64,000 bases of DNA, from the NCBI RefSeq assembly GCF_001592945.1, contig NZ_LRPB01000023.1:682001-746000 (forward strand), written 5' to 3'. This document shows positions 43,978 through 51,747 of the stretch, one piece after another; position 1 is the first letter of the stretch; the number at the start of each line of letters is the position of its first letter. The DNA comes from Roseivirga seohaensis. GTDB taxonomy: Bacteria; Bacteroidota; Bacteroidia; Cytophagales; Cyclobacteriaceae. A model generated the notes under the pieces. The model was not told where the DNA came from. It did not search any database and saw only the letters and a program-made list of their open reading frames with translations. Position numbers and translations under genes: made by a program.

Positions 43978-45303
43978 ATGAGAATTAAATTTTTATTGAC
44001 CTTGATCATTATTACCTCTGGGTACTCTGCTATGGCTCAATTCAAATGGCCAGAAGACCCAGAAAAAAGAAGTGATGCACAAACAAAATGGACTTTGTTT
44101 AGCGATACCGAAAAGGCGGGTAATTATGATGCCGCTAAAGGTCATCTGGAATATATTTTAGAGAATTACCCTGAATTAAGTGAGTCAACTTATATTAAAG
44201 GAATCGCGATTTGGGACGAATCATGGGAAAATGGTAAAACTGAGGCTGAAAAAGAAGCAGCGGCAGCTAAAGTAATGTCATTATATGATATGCGCTTTGA
44301 AACCTACCCTGAGTCAAAGAAAGACAACATAGGTCGTCAGGCTATTTCTGCTTACAAGTATTATATTAAGGATGCCGATAAAACGAAATATCTTCTAGAC
44401 TTATTTAAACTCACTTATGAGCTTGAAGGTAATGAAGGCTTCTATTCAACTGGGCGTTACTACATGCAAACTGCCGTTTTAGGTTATGCACGTGACATTG
44501 GTCTTACTGATGATCAGCTTATTGAAATCTACAATACATGTACTGAGCACATTGATTATCAAATTCAAAAGGCAAAAAGCCAGAATAAGAGCACCAAAAG
44601 TATGGATGCGGTAAAAGAGTTTGTTGATAAAAAATTAGCAGACCTTAACCTAATCGACTGTAATTTCATTGTAGAAAAACTTGTTCCAGAATTTAAGGCA
44701 AATCCTAACGATGAAGAGCTTGCAAACAAAATATTTGTTTATGCATTCAATGGCGGATGTACAGATGCCGATTGGTTTATTGATGCCGCTAAAACGGTAT
44801 TAGAAACTAAACCTCAATATGGTATTGCTAACATGCTTGGCTCAACTTATCTTAAAGAAAAAGATTATGTGAACGCTAAAGTATACTACGAAAAGGCCAT
44901 AGAAATTGCTGAAGATAACACTGACAAGGGTAAAGCTATGAAGCAGATTGTTTTAATGGAGCGCCTTGAAGGAAATAAAGCTGAAGCTAGAAAAATTGCC
45001 ATTGCTGCTGTTGAAATTGACCCAACTTTGAAAGAAGAAATGTACACCTTGATTGGTGATATGGTGTGGCAAAGTAATGAGTGTAATCAAGAGAAGAGCC
45101 AAGTAAATGATAGAGCTAGATATATTGTTGCCTACGATTATTATATTAAAGGAGGTAATCAACTGAAAGCAAGTCAAGCAAAGGCACAATTCCCAAGTGG
45201 TGGAGAAATTTTCACCGAAGGTAAAGAAGTAGGAGACTCCGTTACTGTTGGCTGCTGGATACAGCAAACCGTTAAATTACAGAAAAGACCCGATCAGCAG
45301 TAG
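43978..45303 (+). CDS. Exported TPR-repeat protein
   Basis: A 441-residue protein with a signal peptide ending AMAQ. The helical body has TPR-like units, most clearly ANMLGSTYLKEKDYVNAKVY followed by EKAIEIAED and later EGNKAEARKIAIAAVEIDP. It probably resides in the periplasm and acts as a scaffold. It starts 11 bp after the OM protein gene, so the two are co-transcribed; a strong hairpin follows at 45328-45352. Confidence 0.88.
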   Translation: MRIKFLLTLIIITSGYSAMAQFKWPEDPEKRSDAQTKWTLFSDTEKAGNYDAAKGHLEYILENYPELSESTYIKGIAIWDESWENGKTEAEKEAAAAKVMSLYDMRFETYPESKKDNIGRQAISAYKYYIKDADKTKYLLDLFKLTYELEGNEGFYSTGRYYMQTAVLGYARDIGLTDDQLIEIYNTCTEHIDYQIQKAKSQNKSTKSMDAVKEFVDKKLADLNLIDCNFIVEKLVPEFKANPNDEELANKIFVYAFNGGCTDADWFIDAAKTVLETKPQYGIANMLGSTYLKEKDYVNAKVYYEKAIEIAEDNTDKGKAMKQIVLMERLEGNKAEARKIAIAAVEIDPTLKEEMYTLIGDMVWQSNECNQEKSQVNDRARYIVAYDYYIKGGNQLKASQAKAQFPSGGEIFTEGKEVGDSVTVGCWIQQTVKLQKRPDQQ

Positions 45304-45327
45304 TTGATTTCTAAATAATAATAAAGG

Positions 45328-45357
45328 CGGTCTTCTCTATTCGGGAAGACCGTTTTT
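45328..45357 (+). terminator. Intrinsic terminator-like hairpin immediately before lptC
   Basis: Stem CGGTCTTC / GAAGACCG (8 bp), 9-nt loop, then TTTTT at 45353-45357. It lies between the TPR gene and lptC, whose ATG is only 6 nt past the T-run. It should end OM/TPR transcription, or act as an attenuator for lptC. Confidence 0.8.
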
Positions 45358-45363
45358 CATATC

Positions 45364-45912
45364 ATGAGATTGAAAAAGTTTATACCACTTTTGTTCATTA
45401 TGGCTTTTACGGCCTGTTTTTCTGAGCCAAAAAAATTGGCCGAAATGGAAGAGTATGACGGCCCTATTCTAGAGTCTGAATTTGTTGAAATCATTATGAC
45501 TGAAGGTTCCATTCGAAAATTGGGAATCAAAGGGAATAAACAACTAACTTTCTCCAATGGAGATTTAGAGTTTCCAGAAACCATAAGGATTGATTTTTTT
45601 GATAGCGAGGGCGACACAACTTCAGTGCTTACGGCTTTGGAAGGTTTTTATGATGCAAAAACAAAACTTTATAGAGCCAATGGCGATGTAGTAGTTAGAA
45701 ACCTAAAGGAAAATCAAACACTGAAAACCGAAGAGTTATTTTGGAATCCAAACACAGAAAGAATTTATACGGATCAGTTTTTTATTGTAACAACAGAAAC
45801 GGAACTGATTCAAGGGACAGGCATGGACGCCCCTCAAGATTTTTCCGAGTTTTCAGTAACAAACCCAAAGGATTCGGAATTCGAAATTAAAGAGACAAAT
45901 GAAAACAACTAG
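45364..45912 (+). CDS. lptC: LPS export protein LptC
   Basis: A 182-residue lipoprotein-type LptC, typical of Bacteroidota (leader MRLKKFIPLLFIMAFTAC). The beta-jellyroll core is LGIKGNKQLTFSNGDLEFPE, then SVLTALEGFYDAKTKLYRAN, DVVVRNLKENQTLKTEELFW and RIYTDQFFIVTTE. It bridges LptB2FG and LptA in LPS transport. In most Gram-negatives it is anchored by an N-terminal helix; here the leader looks like a lipobox (AFTAC). It overlaps the following small gene by 14 bp. Confidence 0.9.
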   Translation: MRLKKFIPLLFIMAFTACFSEPKKLAEMEEYDGPILESEFVEIIMTEGSIRKLGIKGNKQLTFSNGDLEFPETIRIDFFDSEGDTTSVLTALEGFYDAKTKLYRANGDVVVRNLKENQTLKTEELFWNPNTERIYTDQFFIVTTETELIQGTGMDAPQDFSEFSVTNPKDSEFEIKETNENN

Positions 45913-46111
45913 TGGCACCATAATCTTTTCACTTTGTGTAGTCACATTTGTGATTGGAGTTCATCAAACAATGACCTATGGCATTGCCTATTCCTATTTT
46001 ATTTTTATGATATCAGTAGGTCTATTATTTTTATACAGATATAGGAAGTCTAAACACAAAGAACAGGAAGAACAAGCCAAACCAGCACCTAAGCGGAAAA
46101 AGAAAAATTAA
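45899..46111 (+). CDS. Small two-helix membrane protein
   Basis: A 70-residue protein with two hydrophobic helices (TIIFSLCVVTFVIGV and YSYFIFMISVGLLFLYRY) and a basic, Gln/Glu-rich tail ending KRKKKN. It overlaps lptC by 14 bp and the CNNM gene by 1 bp, so it is translationally coupled on both sides. Function unknown; it may be an accessory subunit of LPS transport or of the CNNM protein. Confidence 0.75.
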   Translation: MKTTSGTIIFSLCVVTFVIGVHQTMTYGIAYSYFIFMISVGLLFLYRYRKSKHKEQEEQAKPAPKRKKKN

Positions 46112-47391
46112 TGGACTACTACCAAATTACGGTTATCATCATTACCCTGATTTTTTCAGCATTTTTTTCTGGAACTGAAATCGCGTTTGTAACCTCCAGC
46201 AAGCTCCAAATAGAGCTTCAGAGTAAAAAAGGCTCGCTTAGTGGTAAAATATTGGTGTTTTTTACTCAGAAGCCCTCGAGACTTATCAATACCGCATTGG
46301 TGGGAAATACAATTGCCTTAGTTATTTACGGCTACTTCATGGCTTTAATTTTAGAACCTCTCATCATGCGGGTTTTGCCAGAGTATTTAAATAATCCTGG
46401 CGCTGTTCTTCTTATTCAAACCGTATTATCAACCCTGTTGGTTTTGTTTACTGCAGAATTCACTCCAAAAAGCATATTTCTAATTAATCCCAACCGATTA
46501 TTGAGCATACTTTCGGTACCAATTATGCTCATTTTCATAATCATGTTTCCGTTGGTTTGGGTAATTGAGCAAATGTCTCGTTTTATCATAGTTTATGTTC
46601 TAAGACAGAAATTCTCTGAAGATCGCCCAGTTTTTGGACTTACCGATTTGCGCTCATACATCCAGCGCAATACTCATAAAGACATTAAAGAATCCAAAGT
46701 AGAATTGGATACTAAAATCTTCAACAATGCCCTTGAATTCAAAACCGTTAAAGTGAGAGAATGTATGATTCCTCGAACAGATATTGCTGCGGTGGAATTA
46801 GAGGATTCTATTGAAGATTTAAAAAACGAATTCATAGAAAGCGGGCACTCTAAAGTTTTAGTGTACCGAAATAATATAGATGAAGTGATTGGCTATTGCC
46901 ACGCTCTAGCCTTATTTAAAAAGCCTCAGGATATAGAGAGTATTCTTACTCCAATAATAATTGTACCCGAAACAATGCTCGTGAATGAACTTATGATTCA
47001 GTTTATTCAAGAAAGAAAGAGCTTGGCCCTCGTTGTCGATGAATTTGGTGGAACTTCTGGCTTGGTAAGCTTAGAAGATGTAATCGAAGAAATTTTTGGT
47101 GAGATCCAAGATGAACACGATGATGAAGACTGGGTAGAGCAACAACTTGACGAGAATAATTATCTTTTTAGTGCTCGTCATGAGGTTGATTACTTGAACG
47201 AAAAGTATGATTTCAACATACCAGAAGGCGATTACGATACGCTAGGAGGCTTTATCCTGTCGATTACTGAGAATATTCCTCAAGTAAATGAGACCATTTC
47301 TGTTCCTCCGTTTAAAATAAAAATAGTGGCAATGGAAGATGCTAGGATTGATAGTGTAATGCTCAGCATCCTGCCAGACAGAGAAGACTGA
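46111..47391 (+). CDS. Hemolysin-family CNNM/CBS/CorC membrane protein
   Basis: A 426-residue protein with a DUF21/CNNM membrane domain (residues 1-190, with FSAFFSGTEIAFVTSSKLQI), a pair of CBS domains (about 205-330, FKTVKVRECMIPRTDIAAVE and LALVVDEFGGTSGLVSLEDV), and a C-terminal CorC/HlyC domain (about 345-424, GDYDTLGGFILSI). CNNM-family proteins handle Mg2+/Co2+ efflux or sensing. In Bacteroidota this fold is also called GldE when next to gld genes; that is not the case here. Start shared with the previous stop by one base. Confidence 0.92.
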   Translation: MDYYQITVIIITLIFSAFFSGTEIAFVTSSKLQIELQSKKGSLSGKILVFFTQKPSRLINTALVGNTIALVIYGYFMALILEPLIMRVLPEYLNNPGAVLLIQTVLSTLLVLFTAEFTPKSIFLINPNRLLSILSVPIMLIFIIMFPLVWVIEQMSRFIIVYVLRQKFSEDRPVFGLTDLRSYIQRNTHKDIKESKVELDTKIFNNALEFKTVKVRECMIPRTDIAAVELEDSIEDLKNEFIESGHSKVLVYRNNIDEVIGYCHALALFKKPQDIESILTPIIIVPETMLVNELMIQFIQERKSLALVVDEFGGTSGLVSLEDVIEEIFGEIQDEHDDEDWVEQQLDENNYLFSARHEVDYLNEKYDFNIPEGDYDTLGGFILSITENIPQVNETISVPPFKIKIVAMEDARIDSVMLSILPDRED

Positions 47392-47420
47392 TTAACAGGG
47401 CTTTTTGTCTGTATTTTCTT

Positions 47421-47451
47421 TTGCTAATAGGTCATAAATCAATTATGTTTG
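47421..47451 (+). promoter_or_regulatory. Consensus promoter for the PpiD/SurA-like gene
   Basis: TTG (47421-47423), 20 nt, then TATGTTTG (47444-47451), a full match to TAnnTTTG with the expected -33 spacing. The predicted start is about 20 nt before the ATG at 47477. Confidence 0.6.
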
Positions 47452-47476
47452 CGGCTATTTCAATTAATAAGTACAA

Positions 47477-49606
47477 ATGGCAATAATTAACACGCTTCGT
47501 GAAAAGATGGGACGACTTTTGGTAGTCGTAGTTGGAGCATCGATTTTAGCTTTCGTTTTAACCGATGTTTTAAGTAGTAGGTCGTCCATTCTGGGTAGTG
47601 ATAAGCAAGAAGTTGGAGAGATTTCTGGAGAATCAATCAGTCAGCAAGAATATGCTAACCTAGTAGAAAGCATCAAACAAAATTACATGGCTCAATACGG
47701 TATTAACCCGAATGAGTTCTTAATGCAAACCATTAGAGATCAAGCTTGGGAGCAGTTAATTGCTCAAATTGCTTATACAAAACGTTTCGATAAGGCTGGC
47801 ATTGCGGTTTCTGGCGATGAAAGAATCGACATGGTGCAAGGCAAGAATATTTCGCCTCAAGTATTACAGCAATTTGCAGACCCTCAAACAGGAGAGTTAG
47901 ATCGTCAATTTTTGAACCAAGTTTTGGTGAATAGCGATTTAGACCCACAATCTAGACTTAGATGGCAATTGTTTGAGAACAGTTTGGCTGAAAACAGACG
48001 AATGACGAAGTATCAGAACTTAATTCTGAAAACCAACTATGTGACTTTGGCTGAAGCACAGCAGGAGTATATGGAACAAGAAGGTGGAATCACTTTGGAT
48101 TACCTTTACATTCCTTTCTTAGCGGTAGATGACAACCAAATTACTGAAGTTACGGATGCCGATTTACAAGCTTATTTGAACGAGCATAAAGATGAATACA
48201 CAGTAGAAGAAAGCCGTTCAATCGACTATATTTCTTTCCCGGTGATTCCATCAGCTGCGGATAGTGCCTATTATACTGAAGAACTGAATCTCCTTAGAGC
48301 TCAACTCGAAACAGGAGATAATGATTCTACTTTAGCCGTAATTAATACAGAGCAAGGTATTGGATTCGGTACTTTTGACCCATCAGCTCTTCCAGATGAT
48401 GTTGTTAATAACCTTTCCAACCTTAAAAAGGGTGATGTAATTGGCCCTAAATTATCAAACGGAATTTATACACTTTTCAAATTATCTGATATAGTTAAAA
48501 GTGATGCCGAGTTTGTAAGAGTAAGCCACATCTTATTAAGAACAGAGGGAATGTCGGCAACAGAAAAAGCTCAAGTAAAAGCCAAAGCAGAAGGTATTTT
48601 ACGTCAGGCTAGAAATGGTGCAGATTTCGCTCAGTTAGCAATCGAAAACTCTGAAGATTCTTCAGGCCCTTCTGGAGGAGACTTAGGATGGTACAGAAAA
48701 GGAGGAGACGCACAAGGTCAGTGGGCTGAACCATTTGAAAATGCTGCTTTCTCTGTAAATCGCGAAGGTGTAATTAATCGTGTGGTTGAAAGTGATTTCG
48801 GTTACCATATTATGAATGTAACTGGTGCACCAAGTAACAACCGTTATAAGGTTGCTATGATTCTTAAGGAATTAACGCCATCAGACGAAACGATTGATGT
48901 TGCATATCAGAAAGCAGGGCAGTTTGTTTTGGAAACTGATTCTTACGATGAGTTTGTAAACAATGCATCTGCAAACGGTTATTCTGTTTTCAGTGGAAAT
49001 AACATTAACTCTAATAGCTCTAGCATTGGTAGACTACAAAATGCTCGTCAAATTGTGACTTGGTTGTACGGAGAGGCTTCAGTTGGAGATGTTAAAGACT
49101 TCGACCTAGGAGAAGAATATGTTGTAGCAGTTTACAGAGCCAAAGTAGAAGCTGGTACTGCAAAACTTACCGATAGTGGTGTGAGAAGTCAAATTAAGCT
49201 TAAGGTTGAAAACGCTAAGAAAGCGAAATACATCACTGATAAAATTGCATCAGCATCAGGTTCATTGTCAGATATGGCCGCTTCATTTGACGCCATAGCG
49301 CAAGTTTATACTGATACTGAAGTGAAATTAAGTTCTAATTCTTTACCAAACGTAGGAGTTGCCCCTGCTGCGGTAGGTACAGCTTTCGCTCTTAAAAATG
49401 TTGGAGATAGATCTAAAGCTATTACAACCGATGTTGGAGTTGTTATTATGGAGCTGAAATCGAAAAATGCCCCAGCGGCCATTACTGATTACACAACTTA
49501 TGTTAATCAAATTCAACAAAGAGCATTAAATAACGCCCAATTGAAGATGAATCAATCGATCAGAGAAAAGGCTGAAATTTTAGACAAACGTTATAAATTT
49601 TACTAA
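47477..49606 (+). CDS. PpiD/SurA-like peptidyl-prolyl isomerase, membrane anchored
   Basis: A 709-residue foldase. One N-terminal transmembrane helix (residues about 13-30, RLLVVVVGASILAFVLTDVL) is followed by a SurA_N-type helical domain (about 45-200) and a parvulin domain (about 344-455, EFVRVSHILLRTEGMS and GPSGGDLGWYRKGG). The remainder is a helical C-terminal domain. It should act on unfolded outer-membrane proteins in the periplasm, consistent with the LptC and OM-protein neighbours. It has its own promoter and terminator. Confidence 0.93.
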   Translation: MAIINTLREKMGRLLVVVVGASILAFVLTDVLSSRSSILGSDKQEVGEISGESISQQEYANLVESIKQNYMAQYGINPNEFLMQTIRDQAWEQLIAQIAYTKRFDKAGIAVSGDERIDMVQGKNISPQVLQQFADPQTGELDRQFLNQVLVNSDLDPQSRLRWQLFENSLAENRRMTKYQNLILKTNYVTLAEAQQEYMEQEGGITLDYLYIPFLAVDDNQITEVTDADLQAYLNEHKDEYTVEESRSIDYISFPVIPSAADSAYYTEELNLLRAQLETGDNDSTLAVINTEQGIGFGTFDPSALPDDVVNNLSNLKKGDVIGPKLSNGIYTLFKLSDIVKSDAEFVRVSHILLRTEGMSATEKAQVKAKAEGILRQARNGADFAQLAIENSEDSSGPSGGDLGWYRKGGDAQGQWAEPFENAAFSVNREGVINRVVESDFGYHIMNVTGAPSNNRYKVAMILKELTPSDETIDVAYQKAGQFVLETDSYDEFVNNASANGYSVFSGNNINSNSSSIGRLQNARQIVTWLYGEASVGDVKDFDLGEEYVVAVYRAKVEAGTAKLTDSGVRSQIKLKVENAKKAKYITDKIASASGSLSDMAASFDAIAQVYTDTEVKLSSNSLPNVGVAPAAVGTAFALKNVGDRSKAITTDVGVVIMELKSKNAPAAITDYTTYVNQIQQRALNNAQLKMNQSIREKAEILDKRYKFY

Positions 49607-49613
49607 AAATATT

Positions 49614-49641
49614 AAATCGGCCTTCGGGCCGATTTTTTTTT
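49614..49641 (+). terminator. Rho-independent terminator with UUCG tetraloop
   Basis: AAATCGGCC / GGCCGATTT, a perfect 9-bp stem closed by TTCG, ending in a long T-run. It is 8 bp past the PpiD-like stop. Confidence 0.9.
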
Positions 49642-49664
49642 GACTCTTCCTGCCTTAACTTAGC

Positions 49665-49931
49665 ATGATGCAAAAGTTTACTTCAGAGAATTTTAAAGAA
49701 AAACTAGAAAGTACCCTTAATTTTCCAGCGTTATATATGTTTAAGTTTATTGTGGAAGAAGAAAAGCAAAATGAAGTAAAAAAGCTTTTCCCGGGCCACG
49801 ACCTTAAAGCAAAAGCCTCTAGTAAGGGAAAATACGTGAGCATCACGGCTCAAGTCATGATGCCCTCTAGCGATGCTATTATTGAAGTTTATCTTGAAGC
49901 TGCAAAAATTGAGGGAATTATAGCTCTGTAA
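49665..49931 (+). CDS. DUF493 family protein (YbeD-like)
   Basis: An 88-residue ferredoxin-like-fold protein. It has the DUF493 pattern LNFPALYMFKFIVEEEKQNE, then a basic SSKGKYVSITAQVMM strand and EVYLEAAKIEGII. In E. coli the homologue YbeD is small and has no firm function; an allosteric or regulatory role has been suggested. It leads a run of plus-strand genes (methyltransferase, pterin dehydratase, rsmI) with 2-3 bp gaps. Confidence 0.88.
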   Translation: MMQKFTSENFKEKLESTLNFPALYMFKFIVEEEKQNEVKKLFPGHDLKAKASSKGKYVSITAQVMMPSSDAIIEVYLEAAKIEGIIAL

Positions 49932-49933
49932 TT

Positions 49934-50605
49934 GTGAGATCATTGTCTTACATATTGCTCATTCTTCTAGTTTGGTCCTGCTCCAGTCGGCCAAAAGAAC
50001 AAAGTGTAGATTCTACTACTGAGAAAGAGGAATTGGTGCCAGAAGCTTTAGATGAAAGTCAGGATTTACAAGAAGACAAAGAAAGGACAGAGTGGCAAAA
50101 CCCTGAGTTCGTAGTTAATTTATTGGGCGATTTAACCGATAAAACTGTAGCCGATGTTGGGGCTGGATCTGGTTACTTCACTTTTAAGATTGCTAGAAAA
50201 GCCAAGAAGGTAATAGCTTTAGATATCGACCCAAATTCGTTAGAATATATTCAAAACCAGAAGTCCATTGTAGGCAAGTGGGCCGATAATATAGATACCC
50301 GTTTAACTCCTGCAGATGTGCCTAATTTGTTAGATAATGAGGCTGATATCGTATTGATAGTAAATACTTACGCCTATATTCCGAATAAAGACCAATATTT
50401 GAGCCGGTTAAAAAAGGGAATAAAGAAAGACGGTTCTTTGGTGATTATTGATTTTAAGAATGGCGATATACCCGTAGGCCCTTCAGATGAGGCCAAGGTT
50501 CCGAGTAGAAGATTAGAACAATCCTTACAAAAAGCTGGTTTCTCAGGTATTAAAACGGACATTAAAAGTCTAGAATATCAGTACATCATTACAGCTAAAA
50601 ATTAA
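49934..50605 (+). CDS. SAM-dependent methyltransferase with lipoprotein leader
   Basis: A 223-residue class I methyltransferase. The Rossmann motif I is VADVGAGSGYFTFKI (near residue 73), followed by ALDIDPNSLEYIQ and the motif IV-like DIVLIVNTYAYIP. The N-terminus is a clear lipoprotein leader (LLILLVWSC from a GTG start). An exported methyltransferase is odd because SAM is not expected in the periplasm; similar lipobox-bearing methyltransferases occur in Bacteroidota. Substrate unknown. Two bp downstream of DUF493. Confidence 0.87.
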   Translation: MRSLSYILLILLVWSCSSRPKEQSVDSTTEKEELVPEALDESQDLQEDKERTEWQNPEFVVNLLGDLTDKTVADVGAGSGYFTFKIARKAKKVIALDIDPNSLEYIQNQKSIVGKWADNIDTRLTPADVPNLLDNEADIVLIVNTYAYIPNKDQYLSRLKKGIKKDGSLVIIDFKNGDIPVGPSDEAKVPSRRLEQSLQKAGFSGIKTDIKSLEYQYIITAKN

Positions 50606-50608
50606 GAT

Positions 50609-50839
50609 ATGTGGGAAGAGAAGAACAATAAACTCGTTCGAAAATTTGAGTTTGATGACTTTATAGAGGCTTTCGGCTTTATGACCAAGGTGGCTATTTG
50701 CGCTGAAAAAATGAATCACCACCCAAATTGGTCGAACGTTTATAATACGGTTACTATTGAGCTAACCACACACGATGCTGGCAATACCGTTACTGAAAAG
50801 GACCGTGAATTGGCAAGCAAAATTGACCAGTTAATTTGA
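50609..50839 (+). CDS. Pterin-4a-carbinolamine dehydratase
   Basis: A 76-residue PCD/DCoH protein. The conserved active-site run [16 protein letters not shown] contains two His, and [20 protein letters not shown] completes the fold. It dehydrates 4a-hydroxytetrahydrobiopterin to recycle the cofactor of aromatic amino acid hydroxylases. The gene lies 3 bp after the methyltransferase and 5 bp before rsmI; no hydroxylase is in the window. It is slightly shorter than usual at the N-terminus but intact. Confidence 0.93.
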   Translation: MWEEKNNKLVRKFEFDDFIEAFGFMTKVAICAEKMNHHPNWSNVYNTVTIELTTHDAGNTVTEKDRELASKIDQLI

Positions 50840-50844
50840 ATTGG

Positions 50845-51519
50845 ATGTCTGAGGTTGCTTTGTATCTTGTACCAACCCCAATTGGAAACCTTGAAGACAT
50901 TACTTTAAGGGCTTTAAGAATATTGAATGAGGTGGATGTTATCTTAGCAGAAGATACGCGTACTTCTGGCAAACTATTAAAGCACCATAATATTACTAAG
51001 CCGCTTCAGAGCTACCATATCTTCAATGAACACAAAACGGTAGAAAAACTGATTAGCAGAATGGAATCAGGTGAAAAGTTTGCACTGGTTTCTGATGCAG
51101 GAACTCCTTCTATTTCAGACCCTGGTTTTTTACTTGTAAGAGAGTTGTTAAAGGCTGGTTTAGAAGTTAATTGTTTGCCGGGAGCAACGGCTTTTGTACC
51201 CGCCTTGGTTAATTCAGGATTGCCATCTGAGCGTTTTGTTTTCGAAGGCTTTTTGCCTCATAAAAAGGGAAGGCAGACACGGTTAATGAAATTGGCCGAA
51301 GAAGAGCGAACCATTATACTTTATGAATCGCCTCACCGATTGATTAAATGTTTAGAACAGCTGAAAGAACATTTGGGTGATAGAAAAGCCTCTGTATCTA
51401 GAGAAATCTCGAAGATGTTTGAGGAAACGGTTCGAGGCACGTTATCAGAACTAGTGGCTCATTTTACAGCTAAGGGAGTAAAAGGCGAATTTGTGGTTTT
51501 GGTAGAAGGAAAGAGCTAA
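50845..51519 (+). CDS. rsmI: 16S rRNA 2'-O-methyltransferase RsmI
   Basis: A 224-residue tetrapyrrole-methylase family enzyme that 2'-O-methylates C1402 of 16S rRNA. Characteristic: LYLVPTPIGNLEDITLRALR, EDTRTSGKLLKHH, LVSDAGTPSISDPGFLLVRE, LPGATAFVPAL and GFLPHKKGRQTRL. I used ATG 50845 rather than the TTG three codons upstream. It is the last gene of a short operon starting with DUF493. Confidence 0.96.
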   Translation: MSEVALYLVPTPIGNLEDITLRALRILNEVDVILAEDTRTSGKLLKHHNITKPLQSYHIFNEHKTVEKLISRMESGEKFALVSDAGTPSISDPGFLLVRELLKAGLEVNCLPGATAFVPALVNSGLPSERFVFEGFLPHKKGRQTRLMKLAEEERTIILYESPHRLIKCLEQLKEHLGDRKASVSREISKMFEETVRGTLSELVAHFTAKGVKGEFVVLVEGKS

Positions 51520-51527
51520 TTTTTATA

Positions 51528-51692
51528 TTAGCCTCCGCACCCAATATTCCTTTTAAAGGAAACATCTTTAGGAATTCCGCCAAAATCGAAAGCATCATTT
51601 TCAATACTTTCTTCATTTTTTTCAAGGGGCTTATCCTCCTTTTTCGTTATCTTTTTTGACTTTTTCTTGACCTTAACTTTTTTTTCTTTCAT
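51528..51692 (-). CDS. 54-residue basic protein with GCGG C-terminus
   Basis: A short gene on the minus strand. The N-terminal 20 residues are almost entirely Lys, Glu and Val (MKEKKVKVKKKSKK); the C-terminal half is DFGGIPKDVSFKRNIGCGG. A tail of this kind, a Phe-Gly-Gly-hydrophobic-Pro motif and a final Gly-Cys-Gly-Gly, recurs in small Bacteroidota proteins as far as I recall, with unknown function. It is convergent with rsmI. The coding evidence is the well-formed frame and the conserved tail. Confidence 0.65.
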   Translation of the reverse strand: MKEKKVKVKKKSKKITKKEDKPLEKNEESIENDAFDFGGIPKDVSFKRNIGCGG

Positions 51693-51747
51693 AATTTTAT
51701 AACCAAAGTCTCCGGTTTAAAATTCCAAAATTGTATAGCTTAGATGT

